NCBI GenBank assembly: GCA_026225945.1
Contig: JAMJFZ010002480.1
Span: 27,161-91,160 of the forward strand
Direction: 5' to 3'
DNA from: Cricetomys ansorgei
Taxonomy: Eukaryota > Chordata > Mammalia > Rodentia > Nesomyidae
DNA: 64,000 nucleotides
The notes under the pieces are model-generated. The model was given only the letters and a program-made list of their open reading frames with translations, searched no databases and was not told where the DNA came from. The translations under genes and the position numbers were made by a program. Shown here one piece after another: positions 31,494 through 43,168 of this stretch; the stretch's first letter is position 1; every line of letters starts with the position of its first letter.

Positions 31494-31519
31494 CAGGGTT
31501 CAGGGTTCAGGGTTTAGGA
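31494..31519 (+). repeat. Short telomere-like GGGTTCA/GGGTTTA repeat
   Basis: Three heptamers, 'agggttcagggttcaggg' and then 'tttagg', lie just after the CA array. The units are variants of the telomeric G-strand and none is perfect TTAGGG. Confidence 0.55.
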
Positions 31520-31989
31520 AAACATTCAGGTGACTGAACACAGTGCGGTGCCTGGAACTGGTGTGCCCAGGAGAGGCCATGGACTCTTCCCACACTTCTC
31601 TCCATCTGCCGCTCCTTCTGTGGCCCACACAGCACTTCATCAGCATCTATGTCTCAGGGTAGCAGCAAAATGTGCATCCCTGGGTGGACATTTAAGATGC
31701 TAATGACACATGCAATGCATGAAGCTGTAGCTAGAGCTACAGAAAAACAGAGCATCCACAGAAAAGCCCATGCTCTCAGGCCCATCCATTACGTATCAGT
31801 ACCTTTTAAGCTGTTAAACCTTTCCCCTACACTGGCCCACTTCCTCCTTTGGAAGTGTGTCTTCTCCCAGTTAATCGTGCCTTCTTCTGCTGCAGTGGAA
31901 TATGTCTTTGGTCTGTGACACGAGATTCTCAAATCCCTTGAGAGGTGCCTTCCAAATCCTGATATATCTGAGATATCCACCTGACCCCC
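31520..31989. other. Non-coding sequence, nothing assigned
   Basis: Contains an open frame of 89 codons without a domain. The right half may belong to the MaLR-like element that follows. Confidence 0.4.
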
Positions 31990-32205
31990 TGGGCCCTGTG
32001 AACACGACCTTATCTGGAAACAGGCTCTCTAGATGTAATTCCGTTGTTCATCTTTAGATACAAGTGGCCTGTATGATGTGGGGACATGTACTCTTCTAAA
32101 AGACCCATTGTGGAGTGATAGAGAAGGAGAGACCCAGGGAAGATGGAAGCAGAGATGGTAGGACCAGTGTGGACAGCAGGAGATGGAAGAGTCAAGGATG
32201 TTGAC
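31990..32205 (+). mobile_element. MLT-type MaLR LTR fragment
   Basis: 'cctgtgaacacgaccttatc', 'tggaaacaggctctctagat' and 'gggaagatggaagcagagat' match an old mammalian LTR ('cctgtgaatgtgaccttatt', 'tggaaatagggtctttgcag', 'gaagatggaggcagagat'). Confidence 0.55.
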
Positions 32206-32329
32206 GACTCTCTAGGAATGACAGAGTGAAGAATGGCTCTGCCAGCCCCCCTCAGCCTGCAGCTCTTCCTGCACAGAACTCAGCGCATCCTTGGCATCCA
32301 TCCAGAAGCCACTCCTAGTCACTAGCCTA

Positions 32330-32520
32330 GCTAGTAAGCAGTGTTCCTCCATGGCTTCTGCTTTAGTTCCTGCCTTCAGGTTCTTGCCTTGAGTTCCTGC
32401 CCTGACTTTCCTCAGTGATGGACTCTGACCTGGAAGTATAAGCTGAAATAAATCCTTCCTTCTCCAAGCCACTTTTGGCCAGTATTTTATTATAAAAAAG
32501 GAAAGCAAACTAAGACCTAT
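32330..32520 (+). mobile_element. MaLR-like rodent LTR, 3' half
   Basis: 'tagtaagcagtgttcctcca', 'tgacctggaagtataagctg', 'aaataaatccttccttctcc' and 'caaactaagacct' are the 3' half of the LTR family seen at 620-1001. Its 5' half is missing. Confidence 0.75.
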
Positions 32521-33429
32521 GACCTTATTTTGCTGCTGTCTGCACATTTTTTTGGTGGCTTGACATGTTAAAGAGTCTTTTCTCTTTGACAGGTTTTACT
32601 ACTTGTATAACTTATGGTGGTGGGTGGGGTTTCAATCTGGTAAGTTTCAGAGACTTCCTGAGACTTCTGAGTTGTTGCTTCCTGAGACTTAAGGAGGATT
32701 CCTATAGAACTTTCTGAGTCTCAAAGAGCTTCCCTCTGGCTTGGAGTGTTTCAGTCTGGGTAAAATTGCTGGACAACACCCATACTGTAGACAGTATGTG
32801 TCTTTTTATTTTGCTGTTAAGAAAGTGGAGGATCCAAGAGGTTAGGTAACTCCCTGAGCCCTCTTATAGGTGAGGGGTGGGGCTGCATCTCCACATGCAG
32901 AAGGACTGCCTCCAGAGCCCAGTCCTTCAGCAACATCTGTTCCCAGGCTTCCATATCTACTTACTCCTCATCCATTCCAGCTCACTTATCCAGCTAATGA
33001 GCTCTCTTGTCTCTTAAGAAACTTCAAGGTCCTCTTTCCACAAAAACACATTGTAGACAGTGTACTGTGAAGGCAATACCTAGATCTGCCCACCATAGGA
33101 TTTATGGAACACAGTCCCAGAATATGTCTGGTGAGAAGACAGTGAGGAAGCAGAGGGGACCCGAGAAGAGGGCTTGTTCAGGTAACGAAGGAGATTAGGA
33201 CTTGTCTGGGGGATCCTGAGGAGTCATCAGAAGCTGTTGAGCAGAGAAACAGCAAGACCTGATTTGGGCATCAGAAAGGAATCTGCAGTGATAAGGACTG
33301 GAAGAGGCAACCTTACCCACATTCCTTCCTGTCACAAGACTAGGAGGGCCTTCCCCCCCGCCCCCCACTAAGAGGTAGTTTCCATCTGAGGGTAGAAGGC
33401 CACATACTTCCCTCAGAAATTCAGTCATC
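32521..33429. other. Non-coding sequence with a MIR-like relic
   Basis: 'aagaggttaggtaactccct' near 32838 is a MIR core. 'ttcctgagactt' is repeated at 32652-32663 and 32682-32693. Nothing else is recognised. Confidence 0.45.
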
Positions 33430-33610
33430 CCTCAAAAATCAAACAGAAACACCACATGATCCAGCTTAGCCATTCCTGGGTGTACACATGAAGGACTCTA
33501 AGTCAGCATGCTACAGAAGCATTTGCACATCCGTGTTTAGTGCTATACTGTTCACAGTAGCTAAGAAATGGAACCAACCTGGATGTCCATTACAGACGAA
33601 GGCATAAAGA
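33430..33610 (+). mobile_element. Rodent L1 ORF2 3'-end fragment
   Basis: 'acatgatccagcttagccat', 'tcctgggtgtacacatgaag', 'gcacatccgtgtttagtgct' and 'aaccaacctggatgtccatt' are the sense-strand landmarks of the ORF2 C-terminal coding region. The fragment is short, truncated at both ends, and non-functional. Confidence 0.8.
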
Positions 33611-33611
33611 A

Positions 33612-33712
33612 AGTGTAAGCCGGCTTGTGGATGCTGGGAACTGAACTTGGGTCTTCTGCCAGAGCAGCCAGTGCTCTTAACTACTGAGGTATGAATCTCT
33701 TCAAACCGTACT
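33612..33712 (-). mobile_element. B2 SINE fragment, reverse orientation
   Basis: 'ggatgctgggaactgaactt', 'gggtcttctgccagagcagc' and 'cagtgctcttaactactgag' are the reversed 5' half of B2. It abuts the L1 fragment. Confidence 0.82.
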
Positions 33713-34091
33713 CTGACTTCTCAGACACACTTGCCAATCACAACTTCTTTCTGGAACTAACCATGTATTGTAATGTCATGGAGCATTAGTGCTACTGGGT
33801 ACAGGGCCCCTGAAATGACGGATGAAGGTTTTGAGGGATTTGAGGCCAAGAGTCTGCAGGGAGGTTACACACCACTTTAATTTCCGTGGTATGAATATCC
33901 ACTCGCTCGCCCACTCAGTGGTTTATTTAGTCACTCAGTTCCTATGAATGCGAGATGGCAGGCTACAGAAAAGCAATGTCCTCAGGCACTAAAAAGTAAC
34001 TGAAGTTTTATGGGCGAAAGCTCAGGTTTCAACAGCCTCCCAGAGGGAAAGCCTAGCCACTCATCCTCAACATACTAGTTAAAGAATTAAA
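33713..34091. other. Non-coding sequence; weak L2-like trace
   Basis: 'ggtttatttagtcactcagt' and 'gcgagatggcaggctacaga' near 33920-33970 faintly recall the reversed L2 3' end. Not firm. Confidence 0.35.
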
Positions 34092-34225
34092 TGAGCTGGT
34101 CATTGCACACACTTGCGATCCCAGCCCTTGAGAGGTGAAGGCAGCAGGCTCAAGGCCAGTCCTGGCTGGCTACATAGAGTCTGAAACCATCCTAGCTTCA
34201 TGAATCTTGTCTCAAAGAACAACAA
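34092..34225 (+). mobile_element. Old B1-type SINE
   Basis: 'cacacacttgcgatcccagc', 'cttgagaggtgaaggcagca', 'gctggctacatagagtctga' and 'atcttgtctcaaagaacaac' are in B1 order with an AAC-rich tail. The 'tggctacatagagt' form suggests an early B1. Confidence 0.75.
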
Positions 34226-36017
34226 CAACAGCATCCAAAATGATGGAAAAGGGAGATAAATAATGGTGGAAAGCAGAAAGAAGTGATTTATTTGATGTGG
34301 CCACATAGGGAAGAGAAGCAAATAAAAGGGTCCAGTTACCCCAGTTCTGCCTTTAGGGCATTTAAGTTCAAATGGAGGAGGAACTGGAGCAGGGGTCACA
34401 AGCTATGCATTACTAAGCAGTCTTGGGTGTGGTCTGACCATTACGGTTGTCTCTCTTCTGTTCTTTCACATGGTCTGAAGAAGAAGTTGTTAGCGCTGTT
34501 GTCACTCTAGGAAAGCAACCTGGTTCTGTGAACTTTTCATGTGTGCTCCAGGCAGATGGCCTTGCCATCACAGATAATTTCCCCCATGTGGGTATGTATA
34601 GTCTGCTAGGCAGGCTTGCCCGCCGCTCAGGAGTATACAGATGTTATACAGATGGTTTTTGATCCGTCCTTGTCGAGCTCAGGCGCTGCCCTGCTCTATA
34701 TCATTCCATGCTGTGTAAAATGCTAGCTTTTCGGGCTGCCCTGCTGTGAGAGGCTCCATTTCAGAAGCAGCATCTGATACCATTTCGCGTATAATCCCAG
34801 AGGCAGGATGACTCTGCACGTTGGTGGACACACAAGTAACCACATCTGTCCACTGGCACCCACAAGGCACAGACTGATCAGCTACTTAGTCCTGAAAAGA
34901 TTCCCCCCACCTCTAAATCTACCCAAATTTAGTAAATGGGAACCATATGAGCACACGAGTGTAATTAAAATTGTATCAGGGAAATTGAACACTCCAGACC
35001 CAGGAAGAGAGATACAGCTCCCGGGACCCCACGTCGAGGAAGACATTGAAATGGTGATGGCCCCCACCAACCTGTCAGATAAACCCCCCCTCCCCAGTGT
35101 GTCTGTGAAGCAGTTGACAGCAGAGGCATCCCCACCACCCCAGGAGTTTCAGCTTGACTCAGTTACCACCGTTGAGACAGCCTTTTCCAAACGCCATCAT
35201 TTGCTTGCCCATCTGCCCACCTGGATCCTGTTCCGTACTTCACCCGTATGGACTTCACAATCTTTCTGTCAGGGCAGGATGACTCGACCCTGAGGCACAG
35301 ATGCACTCTGACCCTGTGACTTGACTCTAAGTAGGGTTCCCGGCAGACCAATAGTAGGGTGGACTACCTAACGCCTGTAGAAACTTGCCTTGCATTTTGG
35401 TCGGCCTCCTCCTTCTCAGAGAGGGCTTTCTGAGGGCCTTCAATTCTGTCACAGCCTCTTTAATACTCTCTTGTGGCCATTCTGTATCCTACACGTACAC
35501 ACAAACACACACACACACAATATACACATATACATGTGTGCACATATATTACATGCATGTTGTGATGTATAATGTGTTATCTGAGAGTTAGTGAATATTG
35601 TAATGAAAGAATCTCCGTGTGTTTACCAATGGCTATCTGGCAAAGGGAATAAGGTCTACTTGGCAAGTTGTCGCCAACACAACTGATATAAATTCTGTGA
35701 CTGCAGAAAAACAAAAGCGAGGGCATCTTCGTTGCTTACGAATAGATGTCCAGCATCTTGTTGTTGCTGGAATTTAAGGTAGCTCCAGAAAAATGCTAAG
35801 GAGGCAAACAGAACCAGAGAGGGAAACAGTTGTACAATTGTATGAGTCAGGCTAGTGGTGACGCTTGCCTTCCTTCACAAAGGGGTAGGCCAGCCGGGGG
35901 AGGGTAATAGATAAGAGACCAGAGGTCACAGGTGGAGGCAGGCAGTTGGTCTTAAGTTTCCAAGACAAAACGGAAGAGCCAATCGTCAGAAGAATTTCAA
36001 AGTGCCAATAGATGGGA
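34226..36017. other. Non-coding sequence, about 1.8 kb
   Basis: A 161-codon plus-strand frame (34808-35293) with some CpGs is the only extended open frame. It has Pro/Thr-rich composition and no recognised domain. A short CA/TA-rich tract lies at 35503-35560. Confidence 0.45.
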
Positions 36018-36165
36018 AGTCCAGGACAGTGGCAGGAGCAGGGGGTACTCAACACCAGCAGGAAAATGTGCTCTAAACAGACCTGATGTTGAGGTGGCAG
36101 CATGCCCCTGTCACTGGGTCTTTTACAGCCTTCTGTGGGGAAGAGAGATAATATCAGGTAAGAGT
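36018..36165 (-). mobile_element. MaLR-like repeat, partial copy
   Basis: 'gaagtccaggacagtggcag', 'aaaatgtgctctaaacagac', 'ctgatgttgaggtggcagca' and 'gagagataatatcaggtaag' align with 37926-38060 at roughly 70%. It is the middle part of the element at 37705-38215. Confidence 0.55.
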
Positions 36166-36627
36166 AGCAGTTAGCTGGTGTATAGGCTCACCAAGGAGAC
36201 GAGGAGGTATTTTCATAGACTCAAACCCTGCCAGACCTCAGCAGAGGGAACCACCTGTCATGGCAAGCATCATCCTCGACAGTAGAACCCTGAGCATCTG
36301 AGCTCAGGTGTTTTTACTGATTCAGAATTCCCCAGGCACAGATCATAAGCAATCAAACATCCCCCAAAGATATCCCACACCTGCAGACGATACAAAATGC
36401 CAAGACCTATGCATCCCTTTTTCCAACAGTGCACAAAAACAATTATTTTAAACATAACCAAAAATAAACTTCCACAACAGGTAAGGATTATACGAGGGCG
36501 GATCAAGAAGAAGGAAAGAAAGAAAATTATCTTGTAGAGATACCCTGAGGCCCGTTAGATATCATGTGAGGTTTTCTACATGTTTATTGTCAAGCACCAG
36601 TGAAAAGGGGACGGTCTTCTGGGATTG

Positions 36628-36735
36628 TTGCATTATTCATCTGAGAAAATCAGTGCTCAGAGAGGTTAAGTCACTTCCCCATGGTCACACAGCTGGTAGG
36701 TTACAGATCCAGTGGAAAGGAAAGGATGTCAATTG
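36628..36735 (+). mobile_element. MIR ancient SINE
   Basis: 'cagtgctcagagaggttaag', 'tcacttccccatggtcacac' and 'agctggtaggttacagatcc' are an unusually well preserved MIR 3' core. Confidence 0.75.
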
Positions 36736-37502
36736 AATACAGGTCCAGGAAGCCCGGTAGGAGGATCAGTTAAGCGCGCCCCTGTGGGTCTGATGGGCTA
36801 GAGTGGAGGAAGGCAAGTGATGTCTTCGTGGTGCCCATAGGCACCACAGGAGTGAACGCTCACCCTCCAGCCATGTGTCTGTCAGGACGTGCTTGAATGT
36901 TTACACAGGACACGTTTCTAGCTCTCAGAGGAGGTCCCAACTATAAATGGAGATCATAGCCCCAGCTCACAGATGCCTGGGAGCCAGGCACTGGCTGACA
37001 CTCAGATGGAGAGCAGGGACTTCTTGTTTATATGACTCTCCATCTGGACAGTAAAGCCACATTGGAAGGAAGGCTGAAGCTGAAGCTCAGTCGGCCTTCC
37101 CACTCCCCCCATGTCTGCTGCCAGTCCAGGTACCCAGTAGGGGACAGGAGGCAAGGGCTCTGAGCTCAGCCGCATGGGGCCCCTGCCAGGGGCTGAGGAA
37201 GGCCAGGGGTGATCCCCAAAGGACAGGCATGAGTGAAAGCTTGTCTTCTACTATATTTTTTTCTGTCAAAAATGAGGTTTAGATGAGACAGGAGCATTCT
37301 GATGTTGAAACAGCACTGCTGATGGAGGTGACAGATGAAGGTGACCTTCTCCCAGTTTCTGTGCTATAGCCAGGAGGGTAGATTCGTTTCACTTAAGCAA
37401 GTGAGGAAAACTGGGGTGGACCTGAAACCTTGGATGCTTTGGGGGGACACAGGTATGAATGTAGTTCAAAAGTTTCTTGGCTCCATATCTTTGTGGCACC
37501 TA
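36736..37502. other. Non-coding sequence, nothing recognised
   Basis: No repeat or gene is supported. Confidence 0.5.
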
Positions 37503-37540
37503 TCTATAGACCCTGGTTCCCAGTTTTCTCATTTCTGCAG
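37503..37540 (+). repeat. 38-bp direct repeat, copy 1
   Basis: Identical in all 38 bases to 38967-39004. It starts 'tctatagaccctggttccca' and ends 'ctcatttctgcag'. After one mismatch the next five bases also agree. Confidence 0.95.
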
Positions 37541-37704
37541 AATGTCCAGAATGGAGACAGCGTCTGTGCTATTTTCCTTCGATGGTCGGGTGTTTTCTTT
37601 ATTATTCTGGTTTTGACTAATTTGAAAAATTACTGGCACTGGGTATTGGTCAGGAGAGATTGTACAGATAACTCAACAGCTCTCAATAGACTTACATTTT
37701 GTAT

Positions 37705-38215
37705 TAGGTAGTTTTGCATTACTACAGTAAAATACCTGAGGCAGCTGACTCGTGAAAGGAAAATGTTTATTAAGCTCATGGTTTGGATCAGGCAGCTTCA
37801 ATGACGTGGCCTCTGTGGAAGGCAGTGGATGACAGCACATCGTGATGGGAGCATGTGTAGGGGCCAGTGGTCACCTCTGGAACCAGAGCAAAGACAGGAC
37901 AACTAGTGTCTCTGTATGGACGAGAAGTTCAGGACAGTGATAAGAGGGGAGGGCTCAGCAACAACAAGAACAATGTGCTTGAAGCAGACCTAATGTTGAG
38001 ACGATAGATCATCCCTGCCATTGTCCCACCTTAGGCAAGAACAAGAGACAATATCAGGGAAGATGTCCCAGAGTGCACTGGGGACAAGGAAGGTAGACAA
38101 GACTGTAGAGATGCTCCCAAAGACCTTAGGCCACTCCACAGAGCCTACCTTTTAAAGGTTCACAGCAGCTCCTGACAATACCACCTGGGGACTGAGCCTC
38201 TGTGGAGCCATGGGT
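37705..38215 (-). mobile_element. MaLR-like LTR, reverse orientation
   Basis: 'ttgcattactacagtaaaat', 'acctgaggcagctgactcgt', 'gaaaatgtttattaagctca' and 'accacctggggactgagcct' follow antisense MaLR order ('ctgctgtaacaaaataccta ... caccctggggaccaagcct'). Confidence 0.6.
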
Positions 38216-38966
38216 GGTGACAGCAAAGAAATTAAACTCCACCCAAGCCTCAGCAGACAGCCTGTACTCACGCCATATTATCTGCGAGCTGTTGAGAGAA
38301 GAGCCTGGGGAAGAGGTGCTGTTTCATGAAGTCACTCAGAGGGCAGGACCCTGCTATTCCCCAGCCCCACAGCACCCTGCTGCTTGTGGCTAGAAGGCAA
38401 GAAAGGAATGCCTGGAAGATATTTAAGGATTAACCCACAATGACTACTAACTACTCCTGATCATATTGTATTGCCTATGATCTGTAGGGAAGCAAGATCA
38501 GAATCCAAGAGTCAGTATTCCTGATCCCATGTCCTGGGGTCTCCACAAATTCTTTGTGTGGTAAGAGTTAGTGGTGAAGTGAGGTCCTCTAGGGTGCCCC
38601 CTACATACACAGGCTGAGAAAGCACCCTGTGCAAACAGATGGCTTTAAATCAGGGCTGATAGGCTTCCCTTGCCAGTTCCTGGGTGCTGGAGGTGAGCTC
38701 AGCCCTGCATGACAAAGCCACCTAGTGCTAATAGCAGCCTTGTCCTCGGCACTGGGACAAGCTTGTGAGCCGGGCACTTCATGAATAGAACCTTTGGTGG
38801 GTGGTTGCATGGTGGTCACGTATAGCACACTTACCTAAGGAACTCACCGGAGACATCTGAACAGAGCTCCAGGTATTCAGAGGCTTCAATGCTTTTGAGG
38901 ACCTTTGGATAGGTGATACTTTGTAAAGTATTAGGTCTGTGGTTGAGGAAGTGAATACTACAGTTC
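38216..38966. other. Non-coding sequence, nothing recognised
   Basis: No repeat or gene is supported. Confidence 0.5.
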
Positions 38967-39004
38967 TCTATAGACCCTGGTTCCCAGTTTTCTCATTTCT
39001 GCAG
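38967..39004 (+). repeat. 38-bp direct repeat, copy 2
   Basis: Exact copy of 37503-37540, 1464 bases downstream. The sequences to the left of the two copies are unrelated. Confidence 0.95.
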
Positions 39005-41474
39005 CATGTCTATACATGTCCAGCTTTAATTTTCTAATACTCAATCAAACTACACACACTCATAGACATGAAGGGAAATGTCTTCGATTATCTATTCCTC
39101 TTATGAGTAGGACGGTTCTCTACCTGTCTGCCAGATAGCCCTAGGTTGATTGTAGTGGAACCATTCATAGCACCAACTTTCACTCTTGGAAATCTGTTTC
39201 TAGTCTGTTTCTATGTCAGCTCCACTTAGAGTAGACTTAGCCCTTGGATATCCTGACCGATCAGACGAGTCTCCCCAAGCAGCTCACCTACTGGTGCTGC
39301 TAGGATGCAGGGCTTAGACCTTCATCATTAGTGCCCTTGTCATTATCACACTGAACTTCCGGGTTCTACAGCAACTCAGTCTCCTTTTCCCCAGGTCTCA
39401 AAGTCCCGCCCCAGCATTCACTATTCAATAAACAAATATAAAGTCCTAATATCTCTTTATAAAGGTTGTAAACCATCAATTATTAGTTCTAGCTTATATG
39501 GCCGTGAAGGTAAGTGATGTTCCAAAGAATTCAAACTTTATTTCCATGCACAGTCGTCCTGATTCTAGGTCACCCTTTCTTCCTCTGTGCTTGGATGTGA
39601 GGTCTACGGCGTCTCTTATGTAGCGAAGGTATGAGCAGCCCACATCAGGCAGAATTCTGCAAGAAGATCAAAAATCGGATGAACAGCCCTGAGAGGATCT
39701 AGGTCATGGTTAATTTATAGATATTATTATAGCTTTCTAGCTGAGTCATTCATCATTGTCACTCCGAAGTCTTGTTTGCATAGAGTAATACACGTGTTCC
39801 CAACTCTGAGAGGGAGAGAGAGATGTCTGCTGTGTGAGAGTAAGACGTGAATGCTGTAGTTAAATGTCAACACCTAAGAGTTTACGGGATAAGTCTTGTT
39901 TGGAGGATGAGGGGCACTCCGAACACACAACCAGGTAAGTAATGAATGTTGGCCGCTAGCCCATGGGGTAACCAAAGAGAACCTTGCAGCACCCCAGCCC
40001 TCATCTGTGTTGTGGTGTTACGCTGAGTTTGGATGAACTATGGCTTTGGCTCCCTTGGAGCTTTCCGTTTACTTTTTCTAGGAAATGGGAAGGATGAGCC
40101 CGAGAAGATAAAGCCTGCCTAGCTCCTGGGGTCCTGCTCTTCTTGTCTTCCTGCTAGTCCATTTGGGAGCTGGGGCTACAAGTTACACGCAACCACTCTT
40201 TAGATCTGGAAGGGGCTTATCATGTGAGAACTTCCAGATATGATCGATTGTACCCCCATGCAAGGAGATTCTAGGAGCTGTAAGTACTTAAAAAAAAAAG
40301 AGTATTACCTACATTCTCAATTAAATGTGGCTTAGAAAGAATTTTACAATCATCATACCAAACCCATCAATCTTCAAGTGCTTAAGTACAAGCAAGCCAA
40401 TTGACGGAACAGTGACAGTAATTAAAGCTGGCTCACAGGTATGTCCAAAAGGCGACCAACAGGAGGGAATAGAGATCTCCTGTACACGTCTCGCTTTACA
40501 GTTGAGTGAACTGAGGTCCAAATAAAAGAAATGGTCAATCAAGGCCTACCTCCATGACACCCATCAGTCTTCTAGGACTGCTTTCTAAGGCCATTTTCCT
40601 TAGGCCCCACAGCTGGAGGATGGTGTCTGGCCATCATCTCAGCCTTAATTGGCTGCTTCATCTCATCTTGGAAGTGGAGCCTCTGTTCCTGCTCTCACCA
40701 GAGGCCAAGACTCTCCATCTTTGTTTCTCTATTCACATTGCTGCCCCATTGAGAGACAGGCTATTTTCTTTGGCGATCTTAAACATGAAAGTAGAGTTCA
40801 CCAAAAGCCCACGAACCCCCATTCTCTCAAAGGTTTTGGATAAGGCGAAGCACAATGTTTCTGCCTTCTTATTCCAGGGAAGATAATGTACAGAGGGAGG
40901 GCAGGAGCTCTTTTTCTGAGTGGAGCTTCGGCATCAGCGGGGCCTGTGGTCTAAGATGCTGTGCCCTTGTCTCCATCAACACAGCCAGGGACCAAGACCT
41001 GGCAACCATCTCTGAAGCATCCTCTAGAGGAGACTGTTCAGCCACATAGTGGTTCTGTGGGGCTGAGATCTTCTCTGTGTTCCAAGGAGCATCATCCCCA
41101 CCTACATGGAGCTATAAATATCAGAGGCAGAACAGCCTGTGCCGACACCTTACAGCAGGATCTTCCTGGCTCTAGTTTGGCCACCTAACGTCATTTGTAC
41201 CCTGACTCTAGAGGCCAATGATGCTTGCTTGATTCTTGCTGCCTGCTCCCTTGTCTCCAGGCAGAGACCACAGTGCTCTAACTCGGGCTAACGAACCTCC
41301 AATCATCTCAAAGCTCTCAGTGTCTTGATATTTGGATGTATGTGTCATGTGAACATGTACAAGTTGGTAGAGGAGAGTAAGCCAGGAAAGGAACAGCCCG
41401 AGTGACAGAAAAATATTAATGAGGGGTTAAAGTTGAGAGTAAAAGGGGTAAACATTCAGACGAAGCAAATAGTA
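39005..41474. other. Long non-coding stretch, about 2.5 kb
   Basis: No gene is recognised. A MIR-like trace 'cagttgagtgaactgaggtc' is at 40499. Open frames of 64-110 codons at 40554-41188 overlap each other and lack domains. Confidence 0.45.
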
Positions 41475-41605
41475 AATAAGAGAAAAGCCAGGATGGTCAT
41501 ATAAAGTCCAGCTATAAAAGACATAAGAAAAAGACTTTTTTTTTGTGGATAAAGAGGGATTCCCTAGTTACCAGAAGAATTATTCACCAATATATAGTAA
41601 TTTTA
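41475..41605 (+). mobile_element. Possible old L1 ORF2 fragment
   Basis: 'ggatggtcatataaagtcca', 'gacataagaaaaagactttt' and 'taccagaagaattattcacc' recall an L1 ORF2 stretch ('...gacaaagaaggacatttt ... ccagaagaatta...'), at high divergence. Confidence 0.4.
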
Positions 41606-41689
41606 AGCTGAATTGTGCCTAATGGAAATACATTGTCCAGCTAGTGGTTGCACCTGACAGTATTGACAAATACATTTTAATACACCTGT

Positions 41690-42028
41690 CTTGTGTATAT
41701 GTGGGATACACGTATAAGTGCTCGTGTGTGTGCATGTGTGTGCACAAGTGCGTGTGAAGCCAGAGATGGACAAAAGTTATCATCCCTAGGCACTTTCCAC
41801 TTTGTTTTTTTCAAACAGAGTTTCTCGCTAGACCTAGAGCTCACCCAGGCTAGCCAGCCAGAGACTTCCAGCAATCTTCCGTCTCTACGTCCTCAGCGCT
41901 ATGATTATAGACTTGCGATAGTACACTCTCACCCCGCTTTTAACCACATGTTCTGGGCATCTGACCTCAGAGCCTTATGCTTGCAAGGTGAGCACTTTGC
42001 TAACCAAGACTGTCTTCTCAGCCCTTGT
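41690..42028 (-). mobile_element. B3-type SINE, reverse orientation
   Basis: A TG-rich head (the reversed tail), then 'aacagagtttctcgctagac', 'cctcagcgctatgattatag', 'ctgacctcagagccttatgc' and 'tgagcactttgctaaccaag', ending 'cttctcagccctt': a nearly complete reversed element. Confidence 0.75.
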
Positions 42029-42074
42029 TATGCCGTTCTAAAAATGGAAAGATCCAGCAGACAAAATGTTTTGT

Positions 42075-42145
42075 TTTTATTTTATTTTATTTTATTTTAT
42101 TTTATTTTATTTTATTTTATTTTATTTTATTTTATTTTATTTTAT
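42075..42145 (+). repeat. (TTTTA)n pentanucleotide microsatellite, about 14 units
   Basis: A perfect array. It lies before a reversed ID-type SINE, so it is best explained as that SINE's A-rich tail expanded as (TAAAA)n. Confidence 0.96.
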
Positions 42146-42149
42146 AGAG

Positions 42150-42220
42150 CTAGGCATTGAGCCCAAGGGCTTGTGCATACTAAACAAGTGCTCTACTACT
42201 AAGCTTCATCTCCAGGCCAG
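42150..42220 (-). mobile_element. ID-type SINE, reverse orientation
   Basis: 'gctaggcattgagcccaagg', 'cttgtgcatactaaacaagt', 'gctctactactaagcttcat' and 'ctccaggcc' are the reverse of the ID body. Confidence 0.75.
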
Positions 42221-42949
42221 GAAGATAGGAAGAAATCATCAGGAAGGTTTGGACAGCATGGCTAATGTTATCTTCCCAATGTACACATGCATAACCCCAC
42301 ACTTCAAATCAGAGAATTCTGGTTTTGTTTTTGTTTTTTTTTAAATCAGACACAGATCAAGATCTAACTTTTCTATGATTTCTGTTTGCTTTTAAATTAG
42401 CTGTCTTTGTTTTAGTTTCCAGGGAATATTTTCCCTTAAATATAATCTTTTTTATTGATTCTTTGGGTTGCCATACGTGCATACAAAGTATTTTGATAAA
42501 ACTCACCCCGTTCCTTTCCAGATGTACCCTCAGGTCCACTCCACCTGTCCCCGACTTTGTCCTCTTTCTCCTCCTCCTTTCCTTTCCCCTCCACCACCTT
42601 TTCTTTTTCAAAACCCTGAGTCCAGTTTGTGGTGCCTATATATTCATGGGTGTGGAGCTATCCACCAGATGCATGGTGGGTTTACCAGGGGCTACACCCT
42701 TAAAAATGGGTCTCCTTCCCCCAGAGTCCATCCACTCTCCATAGCTCCTCCGCTACAGGAGAGAGGGCTCATATGCCCTTCCAGCCTCCCTACTGGACTG
42801 TCGGCTGGTTCAGTTGCGTGCAGGCCTTCCGCAGGTTGTGTGCAGACCATCACAACGGCTGTAAGTTCGTGTGTGCAGGAAACCCGTTCTGTCTGGAAGA
42901 CACAGTCCTCAACCTTGGGCTCTTACAATCTTTATTTTCTGTTTTACAG
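42221..42949. other. Non-coding sequence, nothing recognised
   Basis: Pyrimidine-rich around 42530-42610. Plus-strand frames of 93 and 167 codons run through it in different registers without domains. Confidence 0.45.
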
Positions 42950-43168
42950 TTTACTTGTTTTTATTTTATGAGTATGGATGTTTTGCCAGCATGGATGTCT
43001 GTGCACTGTGTGCATGCAGTGTCCGAAGAGGCCGGAAGAGGACATCCGATTTCCAGGAACTGGAGGTGTGAGTGGTTACGGGCTGCCGTGTGGGTGCTGA
43101 GAGCTGGATCTGGGTCCTTTGCAAGATCAGCAAGTTCTCTTAACCACTGGGACATCTCTCCAGCCCTT
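42950..43168 (-). mobile_element. B2 SINE, reverse orientation, near full length
   Basis: 'gttttgccagcatggatgtc', 'cagtgtccgaagaggccgga', 'gagagctggatctgggtcct' and 'taaccactgggacatctctc' then 'cagccc' are the complete reversed B2. Confidence 0.9.

Noticed and set aside
41693..42160. 155-codon plus-strand open frame
   Set aside because: It lies on a reversed B3-type SINE and ends in the (TTTTA)n array.
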